The translations under genes and the position numbers were made by a program. Source: G963662655 sp963666875 (lineage in GTDB: Bacteria; Cloacimonadota; Cloacimonadia; Cloacimonadales; JAIOQZ01). Taken from it: a stretch of 64,000 nucleotides of DNA. The notes under the pieces are model-generated. The model saw only the letters and a list, made by a program, of their open reading frames with translations. It searched no databases and was not told where the DNA came from. This document shows positions 35,155-44,428 of this stretch, piece after piece (the stretch's first letter is position 1; every line of letters begins with the position of its first letter). Location: contig CAXXPU010000006.1 of assembly GCA_963666875.2 (NCBI GenBank), positions 558,001 to 622,000 on the forward strand, written 5' to 3'.

Positions 35155-35621
35155 AATATCAGCCGGTCTGTCGCATTTGTCAACTATTATTTCGCACGGG
35201 ACAGAAATGCCATAATTTTTGAAAATCCTGATTCGAGGGTGATTTAGCGCTCATTATCCTTGCAGTCTCAAGACAACACGAGTGTATCGAGAGAAGGCGT
35301 GGGATGAGAGCATGAGCCATCGTCCGCTATTCTCCGGAAACGTACACTTCTAATAATTTGCAAATGGCTAATTTCTGCATATATGCGTGTATCCGGTTTG
35401 GATTACGATTTGCATGGGCGAGAGGCGGGGGTATCAATTTCAGTGCGTAATGAGGGAAAACGCGAAAATCATTTGACAAGCAAGCTGAATTGCTGAAAAA
35501 GTGAAGTCTTGATATCCTGAATAAAATAAATCAGTTAGATGGAGGTTTTTACTTGATATTTCCCGCCACCCTTAACGGAAACAATACACATAGCATAGAT
35601 AACAGACAAGGAGAATGAGTG
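35155..35621. other. divergent intergenic region between feoB and the DUF6754 operon
   Basis: A+T-rich, with no supported gene. TTGACA at 35473-35478 is a good -35-like hexamer, but no convincing -10 follows at 16-18 bases. A GGAGG at 35541 stands seven bases before a TTG that opens a 21-codon frame (35553-35618) ending inside the ribosome binding region of the next gene. This could be a leader peptide but may be chance. Confidence 0.4.
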
Positions 35622-38600
35622 ATGATTGTACGACGGTTCTTATCCGGCTTGTTTCTATCAACACTCCTGATTCTGCTCTGCGTCCCACTCGGTGCACAGG
35701 ATACAATTGTAAAAAATCTTGTGGTCGAGGACGTACCCGACGACGACGGTACGGGATTGCAGATCAGTTGGGAGCCGCTTCCCAAAGAAGCGCGAATCAT
35801 TGAATACAGGGTATATCGTGGTATAAGCAGCGATTCGCTGTTCTATATCGGACGTATTCCTGTGAATCCCAAGACGGGCGTAGCTTCGGATCGTATGTAT
35901 TACTACGATAAAAGCTACAACTACTTCCTCGATGTCCGGGCGTCCGGTAAGCTGAAAAAAGAAAAACAGCAGCCGGAAGACAGCCCGCTCTATCAGGATC
36001 TGCCCAAGGATTTATCGATCACGGGTCCCATGCTGGAACACTACCGCATCCTGGGTGTGATTCCCAAGAAGGAATTTTATTACCACACCGCCAAAATCGA
36101 GCAGGAAGTTCCGCAGGATGAAGAAGACGAATCCGCGGACGCCGACGAAGAAGAAGGCGAGGAAGAAGACGAAGATCCCGACGTGGAGACCTACGCCGGT
36201 CTGAAGATCCGACAGCTTACGATGTACAAGAAGCTGATCCCGGATCACGAATACCACTACACGGTTCTGGCCGTGAACAAGACCGGTAAATTCTATCCTC
36301 ACTGCGAACCGAAGAGCGGTGCACCGCGAAACAACGCGCCGGAAAAGACCAAGGAATTTTATTCGGTGTATGTCAGCGATATCGACAGGCTCCAGTTCGA
36401 GTGGTCGCTTCCGCTGAACAACGACGATATTCGTTCGCACAACGTATATATGATGCACAAGGACGATCTGCCGGTGTTCGAACAATATGTGAAGCAGATC
36501 AAGCAGGAAGAGCTGAACCTGCTGGCGAGCAAGATCGACACCAGCTTCGTGATTCCGCCCATCGAGAATCCGGTGGAGAATCCCGCTCAATTGATCTTCA
36601 CCCGTCCGACTGCCTACCCATACACCTCCGTCAAGACATGCCCGGTCGATATCGAAACAAACGACGACGGCACCATGCGTATCTTCGATGAGGACAACCG
36701 TATCGACGTTCCGTTCGATCCCGCGATGGTCAACGACTACCTGTTCGTCTTCTCGCTTAAGGAATACCCCGACGATAACTACCCGGGCTACGAGACCTTC
36801 TCCGATCCGATCGAGACCAAGGTCATCACGGACGCTGATCTGCCCGTGCTACCCGCGATTACCGTGGAAGACAAAGAGGACGACAAGGGCGATTACAACA
36901 CGATATACTGGGGACTTCCCATCGTGAATCTCACCAAGGCCGTTATCCTGAAAGAAGATCGCGAAGAGGACGAAGACGGTAACGTGATTCGTTCAAACAT
37001 TCATCAATTGCTGGTCAATTACGAAATGCAGACCAACAAGCATTTCAAGATATACAACATTTACTTCGACGTTCGTGACAAGGACGGCAACCTGATCGAC
37101 ACGGTCAACGAGTTCTATCAGGACAACAAGTTCAAGTTCTCCACATCGAACGGCTACAACCTGAAAGACGGTGTAACCATCTCGATGCGGTTCAAGACCA
37201 ATCACGACGAAGAACTTGGCGAAGATTACACACTCAGCCAGGAACTCTATTTCAACGACACGTCCCGCTCCATGGAGCCCGAGAAGCTGATGCATGGCGA
37301 CGAAATCGTGGATGACTACTACTACATGATCATCAAGCAACCGGCAAATTCGGCGAACTTCCGCGAAGCCAAGAAGCTTTCCGGCTTCATGCGCCAGCTC
37401 GATGACACCGTCAACTACGAACGCAGTATCTTCAAGGGCGTGTCCAAGTACGATCTCGACAAGAACATGGTTCTGGTCAGCCCGCCGATGTCGGTTCGCT
37501 ACGACTTCGAAAACGACACTTCGATCAGTATCCCGATCTACGGCTCCGTTTTCGAAGAAGAGATGGAAGACTACCAGGAAACCGTGGACGAATACACTGC
37601 AAAGCGCGATTCGGCTGCGACCGAGGAAGAGAAAGATCATTACCAGATGTACATCGATCACTACTCCGCGCAGTTAAAGAACGAAGATCTTTCCAAAGCT
37701 CGCGAATTCAAGAGCGACAAGAATCGCAACAAGTTCATCGCCGGTATCCGCGAACACGCTGCCCGTAACTTCAAGTATAAAATGATCAAATCGGATGGTC
37801 AGGCAGCTTTCAGGATGTCCGAAGTCTATCAGGATGAAAACGGAAATGAACGGTTCTTCCCGGTTTCAAACTGGTTCGACACCACCAAGTGGGCGATGCT
37901 GATCGCCTCGATCATCTTCGGCGGCATGGTGTTCTTCATGATTCGCAGAGCCCGTAAGGGGCACGACTTCTACCTGCGCCCGATCGCCGGTATCGAAGAG
38001 ATCGACAACGCGATCGGACGCGCGACCGAGATGGGTCGTCCCATCCTGTTCGTGCCGAGTATGTCCGGTCTTTCGGACGTGGCGACGCTGGCAGCGCTGG
38101 CGATCCTGGGTAAGGTGGCGAAGAAAGCCGCCGAGTACGACACCCGGATAATCGTCCCCTGCCGCGACTACATCGTCATGCCGATCGCACAGGAAATCGT
38201 GAAGGAAGCGCATTTCGAGGCGGGTCGCCCCGACACCTACGATAAAGGTAGCGTGTTCTTCCTGACCACCTCGCAGTTCGCGTACGTCGCCGGTGTGAAC
38301 GGTCTCATGATTCGCGAGCGGACCGCGACCAACTTCTACCTCGGTATGTTCTACGCGGAATCGCTGATCATGACCGAGACCGGAAGCACAACCGGCGCGA
38401 TCCAGATCTCCGGAACGGACGCGGTTACGCAGATCCCGTTCTTCATTACCACTTGTGACTACACCCTTATCGGTGAAGAATTATACGCGGCTGCTGCGTA
38501 TCTCGCACGCGAGCCCCTGATGCTGGGAACCTTGAAGGCTCAAGACTACGCCAAGTTCATCATTCTGGCGCTGGTCGTGATCGGTACGGCGCTCTCGTCG

Positions 38601-38642
38601 TCCCACCTGACCTTCTTCATCAGAGCGTTCCCGGAAAAATAG
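35622..38642 (+). CDS. DUF6754 membrane protein with fibronectin-like ectodomain (copy A)
   Basis: About 1,006 aa. A signal peptide (LSGLFLSTLLILLCVPLGA) leads into a long ectodomain that starts fibronectin-like (SWEPLPKEARIIEYRVYRG), has a strongly acidic insert at about 165-190, and further beta-rich repeats. A membrane helix near 757-777 (MLIASIIFGGMVFFMI) is followed by basic RRARKG and the conserved DUF6754 core (about 785-975: GRATEMGRPILFVPSMSG; RERTATNFYLGMFYAE; SGTDAVTQIPFFITTCDYT; GEELYAAAAYL) and a final helix (FIILALVVIGTALSSSHL). By charge, the core is cytoplasmic. AAGGAG favours this ATG. First gene of a five-gene membrane system; function unknown. Confidence 0.85.
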   Translation: MIVRRFLSGLFLSTLLILLCVPLGAQDTIVKNLVVEDVPDDDGTGLQISWEPLPKEARIIEYRVYRGISSDSLFYIGRIPVNPKTGVASDRMYYYDKSYNYFLDVRASGKLKKEKQQPEDSPLYQDLPKDLSITGPMLEHYRILGVIPKKEFYYHTAKIEQEVPQDEEDESADADEEEGEEEDEDPDVETYAGLKIRQLTMYKKLIPDHEYHYTVLAVNKTGKFYPHCEPKSGAPRNNAPEKTKEFYSVYVSDIDRLQFEWSLPLNNDDIRSHNVYMMHKDDLPVFEQYVKQIKQEELNLLASKIDTSFVIPPIENPVENPAQLIFTRPTAYPYTSVKTCPVDIETNDDGTMRIFDEDNRIDVPFDPAMVNDYLFVFSLKEYPDDNYPGYETFSDPIETKVITDADLPVLPAITVEDKEDDKGDYNTIYWGLPIVNLTKAVILKEDREEDEDGNVIRSNIHQLLVNYEMQTNKHFKIYNIYFDVRDKDGNLIDTVNEFYQDNKFKFSTSNGYNLKDGVTISMRFKTNHDEELGEDYTLSQELYFNDTSRSMEPEKLMHGDEIVDDYYYMIIKQPANSANFREAKKLSGFMRQLDDTVNYERSIFKGVSKYDLDKNMVLVSPPMSVRYDFENDTSISIPIYGSVFEEEMEDYQETVDEYTAKRDSAATEEEKDHYQMYIDHYSAQLKNEDLSKAREFKSDKNRNKFIAGIREHAARNFKYKMIKSDGQAAFRMSEVYQDENGNERFFPVSNWFDTTKWAMLIASIIFGGMVFFMIRRARKGHDFYLRPIAGIEEIDNAIGRATEMGRPILFVPSMSGLSDVATLAALAILGKVAKKAAEYDTRIIVPCRDYIVMPIAQEIVKEAHFEAGRPDTYDKGSVFFLTTSQFAYVAGVNGLMIRERTATNFYLGMFYAESLIMTETGSTTGAIQISGTDAVTQIPFFITTCDYTLIGEELYAAAAYLAREPLMLGTLKAQDYAKFIILALVVIGTALSSSHLTFFIRAFPEK

Positions 38643-38652
38643 AGGAGGATAG

Positions 38653-39279
38653 ATGAAACGAACCATTCCATTGTTGATCGTGATCATACTGGGTTTCACA
38701 TTTGTGGCGCATGTATTCATCCCCCACAAGATATCCCAGGATTTCTATTTCGAGTGGTACCTGGTATGGACGAAGGCGATGTCTCCGTTTGGCGTACTCC
38801 TCGGTGTGATGAGTCTCTTCATGATTCACGGAACCAAGATTCAGAGAAAAGCACATAACTGGCAATACAGCGTATTTGTGTTTGTGGGTCTTATCGGTAC
38901 TGCCGCCGTCGGTTTCATTTGGGGCCGGCAGGACGGTACTCCTTACATGTGGATATTCGAGAATATCCAGATGCCGCTGGGCGCGACCATGTTCTCGCTG
39001 CTGGCGTTCTACATCGCGTCGGCTGCGTACAAGGCATTCCGCGCACGTTCAATCGAAGCGACGGTACTTCTGGTCGCCGCCATTATCGTGATGCTGGGCC
39101 GTATCCCGCTGGGTGCGGCGCTTAAAATCGGCATTCCCGAAACCACAACCTGGATTCTCAACGTTCCCAACCTTGCCGCGAAACGCGGTATCGCGCTGGG
39201 CGTGGGTCTGGGCATGGTGGCAACCTCATTGAAAATCATACTTGGAATCGAACGCACCTATCTGGGTGGCGGTGATTGA
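38653..39279 (+). CDS. polytopic membrane protein of the DUF6754 locus
   Basis: A protein of 208 aa with about six membrane helices (IPLLIVIILGFTFVAHVFI; MSPFGVLLGVMSLFMIHG; YSVFVFVGLIGTAAVGFIWG; MFSLLAFYIASAAYKAF; EATVLLVAAIIVMLGRIPLG; IALGVGLGMVATSLKIILGI). GGAGGA precedes the ATG, ten bases after copy A stops; the next start lies 15 bases downstream, so it is in one operon. No transport or enzyme motif is seen; conserved charges near helices (RGIALGVG, GIERTYLG) may matter. It is probably a structural membrane subunit of the complex suggested by the neighbours. Family not recognised. Confidence 0.75.
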   Translation: MKRTIPLLIVIILGFTFVAHVFIPHKISQDFYFEWYLVWTKAMSPFGVLLGVMSLFMIHGTKIQRKAHNWQYSVFVFVGLIGTAAVGFIWGRQDGTPYMWIFENIQMPLGATMFSLLAFYIASAAYKAFRARSIEATVLLVAAIIVMLGRIPLGAALKIGIPETTTWILNVPNLAAKRGIALGVGLGMVATSLKIILGIERTYLGGGD

Positions 39280-39293
39280 TAAGGAGAGGAAGC

Positions 39294-40622
39294 ATGAATT
39301 TCTTTGATAAACTACAACACCTCGACAGACGATATATCTATATCGTTGTCGCGCTCGCGATTATCATCCCATTCCTGATTCCCTTCAATCAACGTACATA
39401 CACGACCGAGCCGGTCGAGAACATCTACCAGCTCATCGATTCGTACGCCGGTACCGTCAACGAAGAAGGCGAAAAGGAATTCCAGGAAAAGGCAATTCTC
39501 ATGGTGTTCTCGCACGACGCCGGAACCATGCCCGAACTCTTCCCGATGGAAGTCTCGGTGCTGCGTCACTGCTTCCTGCGTAAAGTTCGCGTGTTCACCC
39601 TCTGCTTCACGCCGGTTGCAGCGCCCTTGATGGACTACGCGATCACCACCGTGAAAGAAGAATTCCCGAACATCAAGTCGGGTGAGGACTATATCAACTT
39701 CGGCTACAAGCCTGCCGCACTCTATATGCCCATCGTTCTGGGTATGGGCGACAACATCTCCAAGGCGATCGAGACAGACGCGGAAGGACGAAACATCGAG
39801 AACCTCGATGCGATGAAGAACATCACCAACTACAACGAGATGAACTTCATTATCGAATTCTCCGCCTCGACCGCGGGTGGTACCTGGTACACGTTCGCTC
39901 GGGCGCGCTTCGGCGCGAAAGTGGGAGCCGGTATCACCGCCGTTATGGCAGCCGATCAGTATCCCTACATCCAGACGGGTCAGCTCGTCGGTATCCTGGG
40001 CGGTCTTAAAGGCGCCGCCGAATACGAGGAACTGGTCGATATCTTCGCAAACCACAAGCTGGAAGCGAACGGCAAGAACCTGATCAAGGACTTCGACGGC
40101 AATCTGGTGAAAGTCAAGAAGGCCCAGTTCATGGGTCCTACCGACGACAAGACATTCGACGAAATCGGTATGTGCATCTATGAAAGAAAAGATGGCTTCC
40201 ACATCAAGGACGAATACGGCAACCTGGTCAATGCCGAGGACGCCCGTCGCGTTCGCGACATCGGGAACAACCTGGTGAAGGTCGGCGATACCGATCTGGT
40301 CAGGAACAGCGACGGTTACTACATCACCAGTCTGATGAAAGAGAAGATGGACGCCGGCGACGAGAAGAAGATCGGTCGCTTCGATCGCTACGTACAGGTG
40401 AACGAACAGACAATCCCCGATTCGAGACGCTTCAGCAAAGAGGTCGTCAAGGATTCGAAGGAAGCGATCAACATCACAGGCGAAAGCGTTCTGTATAAAT
40501 TCAAGATGGCGCGTATCGGCATGAACGCCCAGACGGTTGCCCACCTGATGATCATTCTGTTCATCGTCCTGGGTAACATCGGGTTCTTCCTGCAGAAGCG
40601 ACGCGAGAAACTCGGTAAGTAG
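39294..40622 (+). CDS. two-TM protein with a DUF6754-like core
   Basis: A protein of 442 aa. One N-terminal helix (YIYIVVALAIIIPFLIPF) and one C-terminal helix (VAHLMIILFIVLGNIGFFL) enclose a large soluble domain. By the positive-inside rule (N-terminal DRR, C-terminal QKRREK) this domain faces outward. Residues about 70-260 have a layout like the DUF6754 core: a first alpha/beta unit (AILMVFSHDAGTMPELFP; RVFTLCFTPVAAPLMDYAIT), then GTWYTFARARFGAK and IQTGQLVGILGGLKGAAEYE. The later part (270-390) has repeating short beta hairpins (KDFDGNLVKVKKAQ; KDEYGNLVNAEDARRV). AGGAGAGG sets the ATG. Probably a partner subunit of the DUF6754 proteins. Confidence 0.78.
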   Translation: MNFFDKLQHLDRRYIYIVVALAIIIPFLIPFNQRTYTTEPVENIYQLIDSYAGTVNEEGEKEFQEKAILMVFSHDAGTMPELFPMEVSVLRHCFLRKVRVFTLCFTPVAAPLMDYAITTVKEEFPNIKSGEDYINFGYKPAALYMPIVLGMGDNISKAIETDAEGRNIENLDAMKNITNYNEMNFIIEFSASTAGGTWYTFARARFGAKVGAGITAVMAADQYPYIQTGQLVGILGGLKGAAEYEELVDIFANHKLEANGKNLIKDFDGNLVKVKKAQFMGPTDDKTFDEIGMCIYERKDGFHIKDEYGNLVNAEDARRVRDIGNNLVKVGDTDLVRNSDGYYITSLMKEKMDAGDEKKIGRFDRYVQVNEQTIPDSRRFSKEVVKDSKEAINITGESVLYKFKMARIGMNAQTVAHLMIILFIVLGNIGFFLQKRREKLGK

Positions 40623-40633
40623 GGGAGGAAGAC

Positions 40634-41233
40634 ATGTTTGATATTGTAAGTAACACCGTAGCGGCTCTGTTGACGTTATCGATCTTCTCGTTCCTGTACA
40701 AGGACAATCCCTTCTACCGGTTCGCGGAGCATCTGTTCGTCGGTGTATCGATGGGCTACGCGATCCCGCTGGCCTACGACATGGTGTTTATCCCCTATGT
40801 CTATACGCCGATATTCCTTCAGCATAAATACATCATCCTGATTCCGACTTTTCTCGGTATCCTCTACCTGACTCGTTTCAGCAAAAACCTGAGCTGGCTT
40901 TCGCGTTATCCGATCGCCATCTTCATGTGCTCGACCGGTATGTTCGTACCGCTCTCGATGAACGCGCAGGTGCTTGTCCAGATGCGTAGCGCGATGCTCC
41001 CCATCGACAACATCAACACCGCGCTGATCTTCGTCGGAACGGTCACCATCCTGATGTACTTCTATTTCTCGAAGTCGCATCAAGGCTGGTATGGTAGGGT
41101 GTCCAAGATCGGTGTCTGGTATATGATGATCGGCTTCGGCGCTTCCTTTGGTTATACCGTGATGGCGCGTATCTCGCTCCTGATCGGTCGTATCCAGTTC
41201 CTTATGGGGGACTGGCTGGGCCTGATAAAATAG
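40634..41233 (+). CDS. second polytopic membrane protein of the DUF6754 locus
   Basis: A protein of 199 aa with about six membrane helices (IVSNTVAALLTLSIFSFLY; LFVGVSMGYAIPLAYDMVF; YIILIPTFLGILYLTRF; YPIAIFMCSTGMFVPLSM; NTALIFVGTVTILMYFYF; VWYMMIGFGASFGYTVMARI). The motif NPFYRFAEHLFVGVSMGY, with an internal His, is the most distinctive stretch. GGGGAGGAAG precedes the ATG, 11 bases after the upstream stop, so it is in the same transcript. Not homologous by eye to the 208-aa membrane protein. Function unknown; a strong inverted repeat follows the stop. Confidence 0.76.
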   Translation: MFDIVSNTVAALLTLSIFSFLYKDNPFYRFAEHLFVGVSMGYAIPLAYDMVFIPYVYTPIFLQHKYIILIPTFLGILYLTRFSKNLSWLSRYPIAIFMCSTGMFVPLSMNAQVLVQMRSAMLPIDNINTALIFVGTVTILMYFYFSKSHQGWYGRVSKIGVWYMMIGFGASFGYTVMARISLLIGRIQFLMGDWLGLIK

Positions 41234-41260
41234 CGGCTCGAACCGCGTCAGACGCTTTTC

Positions 41261-41285
41261 GGAGTGTCCCGCTCAGGGACACTCC
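41261..41285 (+). terminator. perfect stem-loop between the fourth and fifth genes of the DUF6754 locus
   Basis: Ten-base arms GGAGTGTCCC/GGGACACTCC with loop GCTCA, followed by GTTATTCG rather than a clean T-run. It may be a partial terminator or an RNA processing site that lowers expression of the downstream DUF6754 copy B. Confidence 0.6.
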
Positions 41286-41311
41286 GTTATTCGTATGATA
41301 AAGGAATGACG

Positions 41312-44131
41312 ATGTCAACGAGGTTGTGTATGAGAAGAATCTATCTGCTCCTGATTTGCCTGATTGCGATCCGGTTGTTTGCTGTCGATATTGACGAATA
41401 CCAGGTTCAAAACCTGCAAATCTCGGATATACCCAATGACGACGGTTCCGGCTTGATGCTGAGCTGGAATCCTCTACCCAAAGAAAAACGAATCATCGAG
41501 TACCGCATTTACCGTGGAATATCGCCGGACAGCCTCTTTCTGCTGGGCAGCATCGAGGTCAACGCGAAGACTGGTGTCAGCGGCGACAAGATGTATTTCT
41601 ACGATCGCGGTTTCCTCGATTTCGTATCCATCTATTCCCCTGCATCCATAAAGGTCGATACGCAGCTCGAGCCGCCATTCTACCGGCAGATTCCGCGCGA
41701 TATCGATGTTTATGGCCCCATGCTGGAAAAGTTCTACATACTGGGCGTGATCTTCAACGAGGAATTCTATTATCGCGCGAAGAAAATCGAGACCGAAGAC
41801 GGCGTCGTGGCAGGACTTGGGCTGTACCAGTTCGAGGGACTCTACGGGACGCTGCTCGCCGGCAATACCTATTATTACGCTGTGGGTGTGGTTGACAAGG
41901 CCGGACGGCACTACACGCCATGCGCCGTTCAGAGCGGCACGACCGTCGATAACTACCCGGAGAAGATTCACCGGTTCGATCCTGTTTATGTGAGCGATAT
42001 CAATCGGCTGCAATTTGAATGGGATCTGCCCGTCTTCAAGGATGATATCCAGTACCACAGCATCTACATGCTCGAAGAAGGTCAATTGCCCGACTTCAAG
42101 CGCTTCGTCGCCGCGATCGGCGATACGACGCAGACTGTCGAGAACCCCGCGAGGATGATCTTCCGTCGCCAGACGGCGTTCCCGTACGACTCGATGGACA
42201 TCGGTATGGTGGATATCCACGATGGTAAAATCGTGGACGAAAAACATGGTATCGACGTCGAGTTCGATCCGGAGAAATCATACCTTTTCGCGATTTCCCT
42301 GATCGACTATTACGGTCGTGAAACTTTCTCGCAGCCGCATGTCCTGGATGTCATTACAACCGGTGATCTGCCGGAACTGCCGCATTTCGAGATTCGCGAT
42401 CTGCCGAACGACAAGGGCGAATACAACGAGCTTCTATTTGCGAAGCCGCTGGTCATGATCTCCGGCGCATCCTATTCCGGGGACAACGAGGTCCTTCTCA
42501 ACTACGAAGTCAACCTGAACGACGACTATCGCATTCGGAATATCTATTTCGATATATATGATCAGGATGGAAAGCTTCTCGACCAGATCAACGAATATTA
42601 CCAGGACAACATCGTCCAGGTCGCTGTGCCGGACCACGATACGGTCGAGCGTGGACTGGATGTCAGGATAACCCTGCGTACAGAGAAAACACCGGTGAGT
42701 GACGATTACGTTCTGAAGCAGAACGTGTTCTACAACTCCGATATAAAGGATTTCCAGGTTTCACCGCTTGCGATCGGAGACGAACTGGTTCAAAACTACC
42801 AGTACAAGCTCTACAAGCATTCGCAGTATGAAGCAGTCTTCCGCACCGCGAAGAAACTCAGTCCGTATCAACGCTACCACGACGACAACATCCCTTACGA
42901 GGACTCGATCTTCAAGCTGGTCAATCAATTCGACGCGGAGAAGGATCTGCTGCTCGTCTCGCCGAGTCTCACCGTCTATTTCGATCAGGTGAACGGCACC
43001 CCGATTGATACGAATATCTTCGGTGACGAGGTGGCGGCTTCGATCGAGGAATGGACGAAGGAAGCGGATGCGTACGCCGATTCTGTAGCGAATGCTGCAA
43101 CGGATGAGGAAAAGGCGTATTACGGGGAGGCGGAGAAGTACTATCGAGGCATGATCCGCACGCAGCAGGAAGATCCGTATGTCAGCCAGGCAAACAAGAT
43201 CGAAAGCAATCATGCTCGTATGAAGTATCTCACCGAAGAGCGGCACCGGATAAAACGAAGCTTCGAATACCGGTTTTGCAAGAGCGACGGAAAGGGACGC
43301 TTCACGCTATCGGACATCTACGCCCATGACGGCGAGACCTTTATGCTTCCGAGATCGGAATGGTTCGACACCACAAAGGTGCCCATGCTGATCGCGACGC
43401 TGCTGTTCGGCTTCTTCGTGTGGCTCTTCATCTGGCTGACACGCAGGGGACGCGAATTCTACATCCGTCCTATCGCCGGACTCGCCGAGATCGACAACGC
43501 GATCGGACGTGCTACCGAGATGGGAAGACCCATGCTTTTCGTGCCGGGTCTCTCCTCCATCGACGACGTGGCAACACTGGCGGGACTCGCCATTCTGGGG
43601 CATGTCGCGCGTAAATCGGCGGAATACGATAGCAGAATCCTTGTGCCTGTGTGCGACTACATCGTTCTACCGGTTGCTCAGGAGATCGTGAAGGAAGCCT
43701 ACTTCGAAGCTGGACGTCCGGATGCCTACAATTCCGGCGACGTCTTCTTCGTTGCAGAAAGGCAGTTCGCATACGTTGCCGGTGTGAACGGCATCATGGT
43801 GCGCGAACGCACCGCGACTAACTTCTTCATGGGTATGTTCTACGCCGAAGCGCTGATTATGACCGAAACCGGTAACGCTGCCGGATGCGTTCAGATTGCC
43901 GGAACCGATGCAGTGACGCAGATCCCGTTCTTCATCACGACATGCGACTACACGCTGATCGGAGAGGAACTCTACGCTGCCTCCGCGTATCTGTCCAAGG
44001 AACCGCTGACCCTCGGCACGCTGAAGGCACAGGACGCCGCAAAGCTGCTGATCATCCTTTTCACGGTGGTCGGTACGGTGCTATCGTCGTTCCACCTGAC
44101 GTTCCTGATCAACGCATTCCCCAATCAATAA
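41312..44131 (+). CDS. DUF6754 membrane protein with fibronectin-like ectodomain (copy B)
   Basis: About 939 aa, a paralogue of copy A over its full length. It has a signal peptide (IYLLLICLIAIRLFA), the fibronectin-like start SWNPLPKEKRIIEYRIYRG, a beta-rich ectodomain without the acidic insert of copy A, a membrane helix near 691-712 (MLIATLLFGFFVWLFIWL), the core (GRATEMGRPMLFVPGLSS; RERTATNFFMGMFYAE; AGTDAVTQIPFFITTCDYT; GEELYAASAYL) and a last helix (LLIILFTVVGTVLSSFHL). The core is far better conserved between copies than the ectodomain. Of three nearby ATGs, 41312 has AAGGA at six bases and is chosen. Two non-identical copies in one locus suggest a hetero-oligomer. Confidence 0.84.
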   Translation: MSTRLCMRRIYLLLICLIAIRLFAVDIDEYQVQNLQISDIPNDDGSGLMLSWNPLPKEKRIIEYRIYRGISPDSLFLLGSIEVNAKTGVSGDKMYFYDRGFLDFVSIYSPASIKVDTQLEPPFYRQIPRDIDVYGPMLEKFYILGVIFNEEFYYRAKKIETEDGVVAGLGLYQFEGLYGTLLAGNTYYYAVGVVDKAGRHYTPCAVQSGTTVDNYPEKIHRFDPVYVSDINRLQFEWDLPVFKDDIQYHSIYMLEEGQLPDFKRFVAAIGDTTQTVENPARMIFRRQTAFPYDSMDIGMVDIHDGKIVDEKHGIDVEFDPEKSYLFAISLIDYYGRETFSQPHVLDVITTGDLPELPHFEIRDLPNDKGEYNELLFAKPLVMISGASYSGDNEVLLNYEVNLNDDYRIRNIYFDIYDQDGKLLDQINEYYQDNIVQVAVPDHDTVERGLDVRITLRTEKTPVSDDYVLKQNVFYNSDIKDFQVSPLAIGDELVQNYQYKLYKHSQYEAVFRTAKKLSPYQRYHDDNIPYEDSIFKLVNQFDAEKDLLLVSPSLTVYFDQVNGTPIDTNIFGDEVAASIEEWTKEADAYADSVANAATDEEKAYYGEAEKYYRGMIRTQQEDPYVSQANKIESNHARMKYLTEERHRIKRSFEYRFCKSDGKGRFTLSDIYAHDGETFMLPRSEWFDTTKVPMLIATLLFGFFVWLFIWLTRRGREFYIRPIAGLAEIDNAIGRATEMGRPMLFVPGLSSIDDVATLAGLAILGHVARKSAEYDSRILVPVCDYIVLPVAQEIVKEAYFEAGRPDAYNSGDVFFVAERQFAYVAGVNGIMVRERTATNFFMGMFYAEALIMTETGNAAGCVQIAGTDAVTQIPFFITTCDYTLIGEELYAASAYLSKEPLTLGTLKAQDAAKLLIILFTVVGTVLSSFHLTFLINAFPNQ

Positions 44132-44149
44132 TCGAATCATTACCAGATA

Positions 44150-44176
44150 CAGGCGCAATCGAACCGGTTGCGCCTG
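44150..44176 (+). terminator. intrinsic terminator-like hairpin after DUF6754 copy B
   Basis: Nine-base arms CAGGCGCAA/TTGCGCCTG around a nine-base loop, followed by TTGGCTTTATAT. It starts 19 bases after the stop codon. Confidence 0.7.
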
Positions 44177-44275
44177 TTGGCTTTATATACAGAATCCGCG
44201 CTTACACTCTTATTCGTAATCACCAATCTCCCGACTTCGTTACAAGCATGACACGGTGGATTATCCCTGGCAATA

Positions 44276-44326
44276 ATCGTTTGTCACGCTGAGTGCGACA
44301 AAGGAGCGTATCGAAGGTCAAACGAT
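44276..44326. repeat. dispersed palindromic repeat
   Basis: ATCGTTTG at 44276-44283 pairs with CAAACGAT at 44319-44326. The interior (TCACGCTGAGT ... ATCGAAGG) resembles the repeat at 20092-20146. The rest of the 297-base gap before rsmG is A+T-rich without a supported gene. Confidence 0.55.
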
Positions 44327-44428
44327 CATCGCGACACATAAAACGCATCCGGATCAATTTCACATTTCGATTGACCGAATCCGGTGGGTATGGAAATTTT
44401 ACGAAAAGAAAACCGGAGCGGGTGAAGA

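Noticed and set aside
35553..35618. 21-codon TTG-started leader frame before DUF6754 copy A
   Set aside because: It has a well-spaced GGAGG, but the start is TTG, the sequence is not distinctive, and no attenuator structure is visible, so I do not call a gene.
39312..40544. 410-codon frame antisense to the 442-aa membrane protein
   Set aside because: Shadow of a strongly supported gene; no independent start signal.
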